Part shown: piece after piece, positions 31,802 through 41,819 of the stretch
Layout of the letters: the number at the start of each line of letters is the position of its first letter
Numbering within the stretch: position 1 is the stretch's first letter
Assembly: GCA_026018925.1 (NCBI GenBank)
Contig: JAKSZU010000018.1
Coordinates: 30,380,452 to 30,444,451, forward strand
Length of the DNA: 64,000 nucleotides
From: Tupaia tana
Lineage: Eukaryota; Chordata; Mammalia; Scandentia; Tupaiidae
Direction of reading: 5' to 3'
The notes under the pieces: model-generated
Seen by the model: the letters and a program-made list of their open reading frames with translations, nothing else
The model's database searches: none
Told to the model about the DNA's origin: nothing
Translations under genes and position numbers: made by a program

Positions 31802-32197
31802 TGTCTTAGTCTGATGCTGTGTTGGTAACAGAAATACCTGAGACTGGGTGAGTCATAAAACATAGAGGTTTATCTGACTCAGGAGGCTGGTGACTGGAAA
31901 GTCCAGAGGCATGGGTGGATCTGGCATCTGGCTGACCTATGTCACAACATGACTGGCAAAAGCATAGAGGGTGGTGGTGCATGCAGAGAGAGACATGGAG
32001 GCAGCCATCTTCCTTTTACAATAACCCACTTGTGGGAGCGCTAGAACTCACTCACTCTCACAGATCCATTCTTGAGGGTAGTGCCTCCATGAGCCAACAC
32101 CATCCACCAGGTCTCACCTCTTGAAGTCTCACCACCTGCCCAAACCATTACAGTGGGGACATGAGCTTTTGGGGGACAAACCATTACCCAAACCATA
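31802..32197 (-). mobile_element. MaLR-like solo LTR, antisense
   Basis: It starts TGTCTTAGTCTGATGCTGTG and continues AATACCTGAGACTGGGTGAG, AGAACTCACTCACTCTCACA, and ends near GGGGACAAACCATTACCC. This is the antisense order of the MST/MLT1/THE1 (ERVL-MaLR) LTR group. No internal region or coding sequence is present. Confidence 0.75.
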
Positions 32198-32204
32198 CTA
32201 CTTC

Positions 32205-32225
32205 AGTGTGTATGTGTGTGTTTGT

Positions 32226-32261
<36 letters not shown>

Positions 32262-32290
32262 GACATAGAGAGATTGATTGACTGATGAAC
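32205..32290. repeat. Compound microsatellite (TG)n/(GA)n/(GACA)n
   Basis: GTGTATGTGTGTGTTTGTGA, then GAGAGA, then six GACA units and a GATTGATTGACTGAT tail. It ends about 40 bp before the exon 8 acceptor. Confidence 0.92.
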
Positions 32291-32327
32291 AGAGATTCCT
32301 GCTGGACTTATTTTGTTTTTTTTGTAG

Positions 32328-32438
32328 GTTTGCAGTTGCAACTCCAGAGGAGCTGGCTGTCAATAATGATGACTGTGCAATCTGCTGGGACTCCATGCAG
32401 GCTGCGAGGAAACTGCCCTGTGGACATCTTTTCCACAA
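32328..32438 (+). CDS. AMFR: AMFR coding exon 8, residues 325-361 plus split codon 362 (RING, first half)
   Basis: One hundred eleven bases between TTTTTTTTGTAG and GTAGGA. It encodes FAVATPEELAVNNDDCAICW then DSMQAARKLPCGHLFH. Five of the eight zinc ligands of the RING-H2 domain are here: Cys341, Cys344, Cys356, His358 and His361. The domain recruits the E2 and is essential for ligase activity. The donor AA|GTAGGA is the weakest in the gene. Confidence 0.96.
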
Positions 32439-32439
32439 G

Positions 32440-33140
32440 TAGGAGCTCTGTGAAGGGCTGTGGGACTGGTGTACTGTCTGGAGCATGGGGGTGCTTTTTG
32501 TGCTTGCAACCAAGGCTAATGTTGTTAGAAGGTGGGATTGTTACCTCAGAATGGCCTTGTTGCTGAGACTGAGCATTATGGAAAACTTTGGGGTGTCCTT
32601 TACCCCTTAGCCTCTTCTCTACACTGCAGGTCTCGTCCACACCCATGTTTACTATCTTAATTTCTGGGTATGTTAAGTGCTGAGGTATAGTCTATATGCC
32701 TGTAACATTTAAAAGGAAGAATTTGGTGGGAATCCTTGCTTTAAAACAGGTTAGGACCTAACTGGAGAGAGAGAGTATATATTTTTGCATTTTGGACATG
32801 CCCCAAAGAAGTGAACTGAGCCGAGGACAGCTTAGTGGATTACTAAGCCATGCAGGACAGGCCGTGTTATGAAAGATTGTTAAATAGGCTCTTCCGTGAA
32901 CCTTCAGGGTTGTGGGAGGGCTGTTATTTTCAGAGATCTCGTTGGGGCTTTGTCTGTTTAACCTAAATCATTTTGTTTATAGGTTTTCTATTTTGTTGCT
33001 GTGTTTTTTTTTGTCTTTTGTAACCTGTGGTCAGTTTTGCATATGGAAAATTTTTATTTTATATCTTTAATCTTTCTTTCCTTACTTTATATTCCCCAAT
33101 AGTTTTTCTTTTGCCTTTTAAGATTAGAAGGGCTCTGGAG
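32440..33140. other. AMFR intron 8, proximal unique sequence
   Basis: No exon or repeat is recognised. It is T-rich from 32970 to 33110. Confidence 0.5.
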
Positions 33141-33149
33141 CTGGAACAT

Positions 33150-33810
33150 TCAACTCAACAAATTTATTGATACATATGTATTTTTAATATGTAGGGTGCT
33201 TGGGTTGAGAATGACAGATAAGGTCTTTGCTTTTATGGAGTGTACAGTTTAATGGAGGAGACAAGCATGAATTAACCAGGCTAGTTTATGAATCTATAAG
33301 TATAAATTGGGATAAGTATGCTAAAAGAAAGGAACTTGTTCTTGTGAGCTCGTAAGAAAGGAATCTGACTCAAACTTGGCAGAAGTGACTCTTGAGGATG
33401 AGTAGCAAGTCAGCAAAGGAGAGATTAGGTGGGAGAGTATTTGAGCACCTCTGCAGAAGGAGAGACTATGGTGTATCGAAAGAACGAAGAGAACCTGTGC
33501 AACTGGAACTCAGTGTAACAGGGAGGGGTGTTTGCTAAGGTAAGGAATGCAGGCAGAGTCTCGTGGGCCACTGGAAGCAGTAAGAAGTTACTGTGACTTT
33601 TAAGTATGGGTTGGTGGTAAGATTTGCAGCTTGAAAACATCAAAAAGACTAGTTAGTAACTACTGGAGTGGATTAGGAGTGTATTACATATAGCTTGGAC
33701 TATGCTGGTAGAAGTGGAGAGGAATGAGCAGATTTAGGCAGAATTAGGAAGGATGTGCTAGATGGGCTGTGGAAAAGTGAGGAATAAAAGGGGTGTCGGA
33801 GTTCTCCCCG
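33150..33810. mobile_element. LINE-2 fragment
   Basis: AATTTATTGATACATATGTA, GATAAGGTCTTTGCTTTTAT, AATGGAGGAGACAAGCATGA and later TGTGCTAGATGGGCTGTGGA follow the long purine-rich L2 3' text. Ancient and interrupted by many small changes. Confidence 0.6.
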
Positions 33811-33899
33811 TTTTATAGCTTATGCAGTGGGATGTACGGTGGTATACAGTGGTGCTCTTTGTGGAGGATGGGAAGTCCAGAGCATTCGCACATATTTCT

Positions 33900-34180
33900 T
33901 TTTTTTTTTTTTTTTTTGAGAGGTTTTTTTTTTTTTTTGCTATAGGGCGCGTGCTCTCGCCAGACAGACAGAGAGAGACATAGAGACAGAAAGCGAGAAA
34001 TCACCCCCCAGGGGGGATGGTCACGCCGCAATCCCTTCTCCTCCATTCTCCTCTCGGGATCCTGGGCACGCACGCACACGCGCCCGGCGTGAGTTGTAAG
34101 CCACCGGGTCCGAGACGCGAACCGCGGTCGACTACGTGGGAGTCCAGCGACATAGCCATTACGCTAACTGCTGGTTCCCA
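33900..34180 (-). repeat. SINE family A, youngest type
   Basis: Near-perfect reverse copy with GCGAACCGCGGTCGACTACG and a head end reading CTGGTTCCC instead of CTGGTCCC. A perfect 16-bp duplication, ATTCGCACATATTTCT, lies at 33884 and 34181. Confidence 0.97.
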
Positions 34181-34309
34181 ATTCGCACATATTTCTAAAA
34201 AACCTTTCAGTTTTCCCAAAGGAGCTTGGAGGCTATTTGGGAAGAAGAACTCAAAATTTTTTAGCCCAGAGGAAATATTTTCAAGTGTATGATTAGATTA
34301 ATTTTGGGT

Positions 34310-35200
34310 TTGATTTTTTTTTGATTGAGGCAAATTCAGATAACATACAATTAACCATTCCAAGTGTACAGTTGAGTGGCATTTAGTGTATTCACAATGT
34401 TGTGCAATCACTACTTTTTCAGTTTCAAAACTTCCACCACCCCAGAATAACACCCCAATCTTACTGACTGACTAGTCAGTTCCTGTTCTCTCTACTTCAT
34501 CTCTGGTAACCAACAATCTCATGCTTTTTGTCTCTGGAGTCATCTCTTCTGGACATTTTGTACAAAAGGAATCATATAATACTGTCACCTTTCATCAGTG
34601 GCTCATTCATATAATGTAATGTTTGGAGGTCACCCAAGTTGTAGCATATATCCATAAATCATTTGTTTTTTGTTAGAATTATTAATCTACTTTTTATTTA
34701 TTATTATTATTATTTAAATTTGCTATAGGGCACATGGTACTTACCAGAGAGAGAAAGTTAGGAAAGTAAGCCTCCAGGTCTGGAACTCAAACTGTGGTCA
34801 TGTGGGAGTCTAGTGCCTTAGCCACCATGCCCCATGTCATTTGTTTTTATGGCTAATTTTAAATAATTTTAGAATAATTAAGTAATTTGTAAAAAATATT
34901 TGCAAACAACATTGTAAATAAATAGGGCCATCTGCTGTCCCTACTTACGTGCTTTTTATGGGCCTACAAGTAACTTTTAAAACACAAATCAGTGGCACTA
35001 TAAACAGTCACATTATTATGCCTCCTTTGTCACCATCTAGCTCCAGAACTTTTTCATCTTCCTAAACTGAGACTATGTACCCCTGATACTGTAAATCCCC
35101 ATTCTGCTCTCCCTTTAGTCCTTGGCAATAATCATTCTATTTTCTGTCTGTGCATTTGACTATTCTAGGTGCCTCTGTTGGGTTTTGGTTTAGTTTACTC
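34310..35200 (-). mobile_element. Antisense LINE-1 3' region, interrupted
   Basis: TTGAGGCAAATTCAGATAAC, TGTTGTGCAATCACTACTTT and AAAGGAATCATATAATACTG up to 34660, then after a SINE a second patch at about 34990-35200 (CTTCCTAAACTGAGACTATG). Typical antisense L1 text. Confidence 0.65.
34671..34836 (-). repeat. SINE family B
   Basis: GTTAGAATTATTAATCTACT, (TTA)n and CCACCATGCCCC. TCATTTGTTTTT on both sides is the duplication. The extreme head is shortened. Confidence 0.88.
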
Positions 35201-35238
35201 TTTTCCTGATTCCATTGGTATAATGTTAGGTTGTTGAG

Positions 35239-35484
35239 GAACAGCAGATGGCATAATGGTTACGTTGCTAGACTCCCATGTAGTTGATTGTGGTTCGAGT
35301 CCCAGACCAAGCAACTTAAAACTCAAACTGGGCATGTGCATGCATGCCTAAAATCTCAAGAGGAGAATGGAGAAGGGATTGTGGTGTGGCCATACCCCCT
35401 TGGGGGTGATTTCTTGCTTTTTGTCTCTCTGTCTTTCTTGTAAGCACACGCTCCCTATTGCAAAAATCTCTGTTAAAATAAAAA
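35239..35484 (+). repeat. SINE family A, first of a same-site pair
   Basis: GGAACAGCAGATGGCATAAT, B box GGTTCGAGTCC and CCCTATTGCAAAAATCTCTG. GTTAGGTTGTTGA lies before it. Confidence 0.91.
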
Positions 35485-35488
35485 AATT

Positions 35489-35730
35489 GAAACTAGCAGA
35501 TGGCAAAATGGTTTTGTTGCTGGATTCCCACATAGACAACTACAGTTTGAGTCCTAGACCTGTCGGCCTAAAACACCCCAGGCATGTGCGTGTATGCCTG
35601 AAATCCTGAGAGGAGAATGGAGGAGAAGGGAATGCAGTTTGGCTATCCCTCCAGGGGGTGATTTCTCGCTTTCTGTTTCTCCAGCAAGCACATGTGCCCT
35701 ATAGCAAAAAATCTCTTTTAAAAAAAAAAA
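35489..35730 (+). repeat. SINE family A, second of a same-site pair
   Basis: AAACTAGCAGATGGCAAAAT to CCCTATAGCAAAAAATCTC, in the tail of the preceding copy. GTTAAGTTGTTGA follows. Confidence 0.91.
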
Positions 35731-35908
35731 GTTAAGTTGTTGATTTGAGAGCTTCTGTTTTAGCATTTTAACCTGCACCTTGTTTTTGCTACATCTCAAA
35801 AGTTGTGGTATTTTCTGTTTTTGTTTTCATTGTCCTCAATGTATTTAGTAATTTCCAAAGTGATTTCGTCTTTGATGTAATGGTTATTTAAGAGTTAGAA
35901 TTTATTTA

Positions 35909-36168
35909 TTTTATTTATTTATTTTTTAAAGGCTTTTAGCATAGGGTGTTATGTGTTTGCAGAGAGAAAGAGACAAGAGAAGAAAGTGAGAAATCACCCT
36001 CGAGGGTGGCTAGCCATGCCATAATCTCTTTTCTTCCATTTTTTCCCCAAAATTTTGACATGTACGCACATGTGCCCAGTGATTTTCAAGCCACTAGTTC
36101 CAGGCCTTGAACTGCGGTTGGCCATATGGAAGTCCAACACCTTAACCATTATGCCACTTGCTGGCCCC
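35909..36168 (-). repeat. SINE family A
   Basis: (TTTA)n tail, AAGGCTTTTAGCATAGGGTG, AATCACCCTCGAGGGTGGCT and CACTTGCTGGCCCC. Confidence 0.9.
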
Positions 36169-36188
36169 TTAACTTTTTTTGTTTTGTT

Positions 36189-36643
36189 ATTTAAAAAATC
36201 TTGCCAGAGAGCATGTGTGCTATCTGTAGAGTCAGCAGGTGGTGTGGTGGTTAGGGTATGGGACTCCCACATAGCTGACCGCAGGTTGGATCCTGGACCT
36301 GGCAGCTTGCTTTTTCACTTTCCTTCTCTCTCTCTCTCCTGGGGTCTCTGGTGAATGCATGTGCCCTATAGCAAATTAAAAAATAATAATAGCGATAAGT
36401 GACATTAAATAAATAATTCTTTAAAGAAGAGAAAGAAAAAGAGGGAGAAAGTGAGAAAGCAAGAAAGCACTCCTCATGGGGAATGGTCATGCCACAATCC
36501 CGTCTCCTCCATTTCTCTCACCCTGTGGGATTTGGGGCCTGCATGCACACATGCCTGATGTGTTTTTTCAAGCCTCCAGGTCCAGGACTCAAACTGCACA
36601 GTTGGCTTAACCACCACATCACGAGGTGGCCTTGGTATTTTAT
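36189..36643 (-). repeat. SINE family C split by a family B SINE
   Basis: It begins AAAAAATCTTGCCAGAGAGC, is interrupted at about 36223, and resumes about 36426 with AGAGAAAGAAAAAGAGGGAG, ending CATCACGAGGTGGCC. Confidence 0.82.
36223..36425 (+). repeat. SINE family B nested in family C
   Basis: GAGTCAGCAGGTGGTGTGGT, GGTTGGATCCTGG and a tail that combines CCCTATAGCAAATTAAAAAA with the B-type AAATAAATAATTC. It may be an A/B hybrid. Confidence 0.85.
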
Positions 36644-36881
36644 TATTTCAAAATGTGATAGAGTTGGATGTTTAGAGACAGGTTTCATTATTTGGAACAT
36701 TACTGTCACCCTCTTAAGACACACAGAAATAGTAAAAGTACTCTATGCCTCTGGGAAAGTTTCGGCACTCAAGCACTATTCATTTGCTAGAGACTGACAG
36801 ATTCTCAAAAGGCAAAGATAGGCATAGAGCATTTTTACTCAGTGTTTCCTTGAACTCTTGGGAAAAGATGACAGATTCTCA

Positions 36882-37008
36882 TGAGATGGGAAGGGACCTT
36901 GGATATAACTTCATCCAGCCGTCTCATTTTAGTGGAGGTACTACGCCAGAGAGCTTGAAGGACTTGCCTGGGTCACCTACTAGGCAGTTGGTAGAGTAGG
37001 GACTAGAC
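36882..37008. mobile_element. Ancient repeat remnant (L3/CR1- or MIR-like)
   Basis: GGGAAGGGACCTTGGATATA, CTCATTTTAGTGGAGGTACT and GACTTGCCTGGGTCACCTAC have the familiar order of old antisense CR1/L3 or MIR text. Confidence 0.5.
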
Positions 37009-37013
37009 CTCAA

Positions 37014-37263
37014 TTTTTTTTTTTAATCTTTTGCTGGAGAGTGCATGCACTAGCCAGAGAGACAGAGAGGGAGGGGAAGAAAGCACTTCCCATGAGAAAT
37101 GGTCATACAGAATCCCTTCTCCTTCATTTCTCCATCTCTTTGGAATTTTGGGCCACATGTACATGGACCCAGCATGTGTCTCAAGCCACTGGGTCTGGGA
37201 CTCAAACCATGGGGTCAGCCATCGGATCTAGCCATCTTAACCACGAGGCCATGGAATCAGCCT
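37014..37263 (-). repeat. SINE family C
   Basis: T tail, TTTGCTGGAGAGTGCATGCA, CCCATGAGAAATGGTCATAC and GAGGCCATGGAATCAGCC. Confidence 0.88.
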
Positions 37264-37360
37264 CAGATCTCAGATTTTCTACTTCATATTCTAGGACTTT
37301 TCTTTCTTTTTTTTTTTTTTTTTTGACTTTGCTCTTTAATGGACACCATAAGTATTTATT

Positions 37361-37627
37361 TATTTATTTATCTTTGGAGAGATTTTTGCCGTAGGGCGTG
37401 TGTGCTCGCCAGAAAGACAGAGAGAGACAGAGAGATAGAAAGCGAGAAATCACCCCTTGGGGGGATGGCCATGCCGCAGTCCCTTCTCCTCCATTCTCCT
37501 CTTGGGATCTTGGGCACGCACGCATACACGCCCGGCGTGAGTTCAAGCCCCACTGGGTCCCGGACTCAAACCGTAGTCAGCTACATGGGAGTTCAGCGAC
37601 ATAGCCATTACACTAACTACTGGTCCC
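37361..37627 (-). repeat. SINE family A
   Basis: (TTTA)n tail, TTGGAGAGATTTTTGCCGTA and CTAACTACTGGTCC. CACCATAAGTATTT and CACCGTAAGTATTT flank it. Confidence 0.94.
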
Positions 37628-37782
37628 ACCGTAAGTATTTTTTGAGTGTCTGCTGTAATTAGGACACATTATCATCTGAAAGGGCAAAATAAATTTTCAA
37701 CCTTGTTGAAAAAAAGAGGGCAAAGAGGAATGGGTAGAAGAAGTCAAGGTGGAGAATGTAAGGGAGTGGGACGCATAAGCTG

Positions 37783-37858
37783 TTGGGTTGTTGGGAAGGT
37801 CATGACGTATTTTTGCATGGAAAAACAAAAATACGTTATGACTTTCCCGATGACCTAA
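37783..37858. mobile_element. Palindromic MITE, copy 4 (best preserved)
   Basis: TTGGGTTGTTGGGAAGGTCA on the left; the right arm reversed is TTAGGTCATCGGGAAAGTCA. The inner arms ATGACGTATTTTTG and CAAAAATACGTTATG also pair, so almost the whole 76 bp folds into one hairpin. TA follows the right end. Confidence 0.92.
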
Positions 37859-37859
37859 T

Positions 37860-38300
37860 AGGTGAAGAGGGAGGTAGGAACTTGAGGGGCTGTCATGTTT
37901 GATGGTGAAGTGGTGGTATCAGTGGATGTGAAGCCTTAGCAGTGTAGGGCCAGAGAAGTGAGTTGCAAGGAGAGTAACTTGAGGGTGAGTAAGATTTTGA
38001 AGACTAGGCCAGGATTATAACCAGATTACTTGGTGGCTAAAGTAGAGGGAAGGAAAAGATTATTTGAGTGAAGGATTCAAAGACATCCAGGGTGTTAGAT
38101 GATTGAGCTACATGAATTTTGAAGTAGCAAATGAATGGAGTTGGAAAGGAAGGGGGTAAGCCTTGCTGTGTAGTCTTACTGAAGAGGGGTCATGGCCAGG
38201 AGTGCGGTAGATGACTACACCTTGTAATGAATTCATGTTCATGTTCATGTTCATGGCAGAGCAGGTAAGAAGCAGGCTAGAAGCATGTCAGAATAAAGTA
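37860..38300. mobile_element. Possible LINE-2 remnant
   Basis: Purine-rich text (AGTGTAGGGCCAGAGAAGTG, GAAGACTAGGCCAGGATTAT) is L2-like in style but not diagnostic. A (TTCATG)4 short tandem repeat lies at about 38227-38252. Confidence 0.35.
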
Positions 38301-38442
38301 GGGCAAAGGGTGATGTCCACTTATGTTTCTGAGCATTTAAATCTCACTAGTGGTAGATAGAAAGTAAAACAGGAACAGGTGTTTTTGGTGAATTCAGAAC
38401 AATTGAGCTTGTTCACATGTCTTATTTTGGACTTTTTGGTAG

Positions 38443-38633
38443 CTCCTGTCTTCGTTCCTGGCTAGAACAAGACACCTCCTGCCCGACATGCAGAATGTCT
38501 CTCAATATTGCCGACAATAATCGGGTCAGGGAAGACCATCAAGGAGAGAACCTGGATGAGAATTTGGTTCCTGTAGCAGCAGCTGAAGGCAGACCACGCT
38601 TAAACCAGCACAATCACTTTTTCCACTTCGATG
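38443..38633 (+). CDS. AMFR: AMFR coding exon 9, residues 362-425 plus split codon 426 (RING, second half)
   Basis: One hundred ninety-one bases from TTTTTGGTAG to GTTAGT. It encodes SCLRSWLEQDTSCPTCRMSL, with the last three zinc ligands Cys364, Cys375 and Cys378, then the linker NIADNNRVREDHQGENLDEN and LNQHNHFFHFD. The exon junction cuts the RING domain between His361 and Cys364. The acceptor tract is short, and the donor GTTAGT is non-consensus at +3. Confidence 0.97.
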
Positions 38634-38702
38634 GTTAGTTGGTTTCAACCTCTAAAACCACACCAAGTGGTTTTGTCCCCTAATAAGGGGATGCTGTTTT
38701 TT

Positions 38703-38964
38703 ATTTTTGTTTGTTTATTTTTTGAGAGAGATTTTTTTTTTTTTTAGCTATAAGGGACTTGTACTCACCAGAGAGACAGAAAGCGAGAAATCACCCCCAC
38801 ACACACACCCACGGGAATGGCCACACTGCAGTCTCTTCTTCTCCATTCGCCTCTCAGGATTTTGGGCATGCATGTACATGTGCCCAGTGTGAGTCCCGGA
38901 CCTCAAACTACAGTTGGCCATGTGGGAGTCCAGCGACATAACCATTATGCCATCTGCTGGTGCC
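38703..38964 (-). repeat. SINE family A
   Basis: T-run, TTAGCTATAAGGGACTTGTA and CATCTGCTGGTGCC. GGGATGCTGTTTT lies on both sides. It starts about 70 bp after the exon 9 donor. A (CA)n has grown in its body at 38795-38809. Confidence 0.92.
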
Positions 38965-38979
38965 AGGGATGCTGTTTTA

Positions 38980-39890
38980 ATTATAAGTTGTCCTATACAG
39001 ACTGTTTAATACTACACTTAGTTGAAAGTGTTCAGGATGTACAGACAGGTAAAACTGAGGGCTTCTTCTGCGCCAGACGTTCTACTAGATTCTGTGTCAG
39101 TATGGGTGGGTCAGGGTGGGGGCAGGGAGGTGCATTAACCATGCCTTCAGGGAGCACACTTAATTGGTTTCATAGTTAACCTTTGCTCATAACTGATCGC
39201 ATTGTTGTAGCATTTAAGCATATAAAGAAGGGTCATGGATTAGCCTTTCCAGTGAGTACCAGAAATAGCAGAGTTGGACAGACCCCTGTTGCTTTGTTCA
39301 TAAAGTATGAATGTTCTGCCTCCCAGCAGTATGGAAAGGAATTGTGATAAAAGCTACACTTAAACTTCTAAGGCCACGGGTCCCATATCAGGGCTGATTA
39401 CCATCCTTCCTTAACTCACATTACATTGAGCTGATGTTTCAGCTTTTCATCAATTCTAATACTCCCAAACTCTGCGTTCATGGTTCTAATTATTACTGTA
39501 ACACAAGCATCCCTGGAACTTTGTTAGGAACACTGCTACTCAGATTTCTGTTGCACGTTTCCAAGGTGGAGTGCGGTGGGAATGATGGCAGGTCAGTGAA
39601 ATCCCTGAACAGAAAGACCAAGGGGAGAAGAGTCAAGTCTCTGAGAAGAGCAGATCGGGCGGCTTGGCTGGTCGGGCCCAGGATGTGCCGGGTATCAGAG
39701 AGGCTGGCTTGTTGGCTGTTAATTAAGGCCTCTCCCAGCTCAGACTTCTGAAATATATTAATGGATCTGGGAGCTGGATCCTGGCTAATGTAATCCATTA
39801 TTTTGTGAGTTACTATTACTTAAAATTTAGTGAAAGTCAGCTTTTTTTCTCCCTAATAAGTATGTAAATATATATATTTTTCAGTTTGTC
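38980..39890. other. AMFR intron 9 unique stretch
   Basis: No exon, RNA gene or repeat is recognised. Opposed open frames of about 100 codons near 39434-39798 have no family features. Confidence 0.5.
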
Positions 39891-39898
39891 TCTCTCTC

Positions 39899-40147
39899 TT
39901 TATTTTTTTAGTTTTTGCCATAGGACATGTGCGCTCACCAGAGAGAGAAAGTGAGAAATTGCCCTGCAGGGGGAACGACCGCACCTTGATTTCTTTTCCT
40001 CTATTCCTTTTGGGATTGGGATGTTGGGCACACATGCACTTATGCGCACACATCTAGCGTGATTTAAAACCTCTGGGTCTGGGTCTTGAACCACAGTCGG
40101 AAATGCAGGATTCAGCTGTCCTAATCACCATGCCACCGGCTGTCCCA
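39899..40147 (-). repeat. SINE family A, diverged
   Basis: TTTTTGCCATAGGACATGTG, AATTGCCCTGCAGGGGGAAC and CATGCCACCGGCTGTCCC. Confidence 0.88.
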
Positions 40148-40757
40148 GTGTTCATTTTTTTAATGGATCCTGTTTCTTTGGCAAGACCTTTGAAATGACC
40201 ACTTAACTTGATTTTATATTCCATGCATGCCTCAGTGCTTCTTTGAAAAGGAATGAAAAAGTACCTTTAAACGAGTGATTTCATATCGAGTTGCTTTACA
40301 GCCAGTATTTGGTGGTGTTACATCTTGGGCTCCCCTTTCTTGGGAAATAATAGTGTTGTAGAATTCTTTGAAAAGAAGTCTGAATCAGAAAACCAGCATC
40401 TTATTGGTCAGATAATTAAGGAGAAAGCATTTCATAAAAGCATTGTGAAGGAGCAGGAATTTGTAGATAGCGTGTGAGGGAGGAGCAAAAACTCAACTGG
40501 CGCAGCAGCTCTGAAGCATGAAGACCTTCCTTATATTCCAGGCTGAAAAAGTGGGCTGGGTTGTGTGGCTCAGGGGCCTCTAGACTGCTGGAGAACCTAG
40601 TGGTGACTTGTTCTAGAACCTGGCTGTCTGGCTTCTCATCCTGGCCATCATCACTAAACTGCTTATCTTGATGAGCCACCTAATTTCTAGTACTTTAGGG
40701 ACCAAAGACCAAGACGAACATCAAATCTCTAAGAAGAATAAAATAACAATAATTGGA

Positions 40758-40850
40758 GGTACCATGTGGACTTTTCGTGAGGATTAAATGTGCTAATCCA
40801 CATGCCACGTGTCACAAAAGGCTTGGCATAAAGGAAGCCCTTAGTGATGA
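40758..40850 (+). mobile_element. MIR 3' part, sense
   Basis: GTGAGGATTAAATGTGCTAA, then GGCTTGGCATAAAGGAAGCC and CTTAGTGATGA, follow the MIR 3' end. Confidence 0.7.
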
Positions 40851-40944
40851 CCAGCTGTTAGGCTAGAGTGGCCGGCCAGTCTGGAGTAGGGGACGTGGGG
40901 GAAAAGAGGTCTCTGAAACTCACTTGTTTTCTCGTTCGTTTTAG

Positions 40945-41048
40945 GGTCTCGGATTGCAAGTTGGCTGCCCAGTTTTTCTGTGGAAGTGATGCACACCACC
41001 AACATTCTTGGTATTACCCAGGCCAGCAACTCTCAGCTTAATGCAATG
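40945..41048 (+). CDS. AMFR: AMFR coding exon 10, residues 426-460
   Basis: One hundred four bases from TTCGTTTTAG to GTAAGG. It encodes SRIASWLPSFSVEVMHTTNI and LGITQASNSQLNAM. It enters the CUE ubiquitin-binding domain at about residue 456. It matches human as I recall it. Confidence 0.97.
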
Positions 41049-41628
41049 GTAAGGACTGCTGACTGCTTTAAGAAGATAGCTAGTAATTAGGAGGGGAAGG
41101 AGAGCTGGAACGTGTGTGTAGTGTGTTTGACCTGTTTCGTCTTACTCTACTCCAGCAGAATGGTAAGATTTTCAGGCGTTTTATGTATTCATTGGACCAT
41201 TCAAATTCCTATGTTTTAAAATTGGAAACTAGTTTGGAAATCGACTTTCCTTTTGCTTGTGAGCCAAAAATAGAACCTTTTCTGAGCACTGCTAAGTTCT
41301 CTGTTGTGACCTAGGCCTACCTTGGGACTCTCCTTGATTTTAGCTGAAATAATTTTTGGGTATTTTTGACTGGAGTCAGTGACATGCGTCTTATAAATAG
41401 TTGGAGGTTTACTAAAAGGTTTCCTTTCCCTCCAAAAAATTTAAATAAATAAGAGTGTATGTATATTTATGTGTGTATGTGCCTTGAAATATTAAGGCAT
41501 GCTGTTGGCTCAAGGATATTGTTCAGATTCTTTAAGTTTCTTTGTATTTTTCCAAAGGTATGTGTTTCTATTTTATAGTCATGGAGAAACATGTTTCACC
41601 AGTATTGAAATCTACTGTTCATGTTTTG
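41049..41628. other. AMFR intron 10, proximal unique sequence
   Basis: No recognised element. It is the start of the longest repeat-laden part of the gene's second half. Confidence 0.5.
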
Positions 41629-41698
41629 TTAGGTCGATGGAAAAGTCATGATGTATTTTTCTATGCAAAAATGTGTCATGACATTTCCAACAACCCCA
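41629..41698. mobile_element. Palindromic MITE, copy 5
   Basis: TTAGGTCGATGGAAAAGTCA; right arm reversed GGGGTTGTTGGAAATGTCAT. Inner arms ATGATGTATTTTTC and GCAAAAATGTGTCAT. About 70 bp, the shortest copy. Confidence 0.87.
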
Positions 41699-41819
41699 TT
41701 ATCTATGCAAAGGTCTTAAAATGCACACTGCCTCTGTCTTGCTTGGATCAGGGCCTCTGACTGACTTGGATAAGTTTGACCAGTGTTTGAGAAGGTCATT
41801 GGTTCATTTTTTCATTCCT

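Noticed and set aside
32205-32290. A CRISPR-like or regularly spaced repeat array.
   Set aside because: It is a compound dinucleotide/tetranucleotide microsatellite without spacers, in a vertebrate intron.
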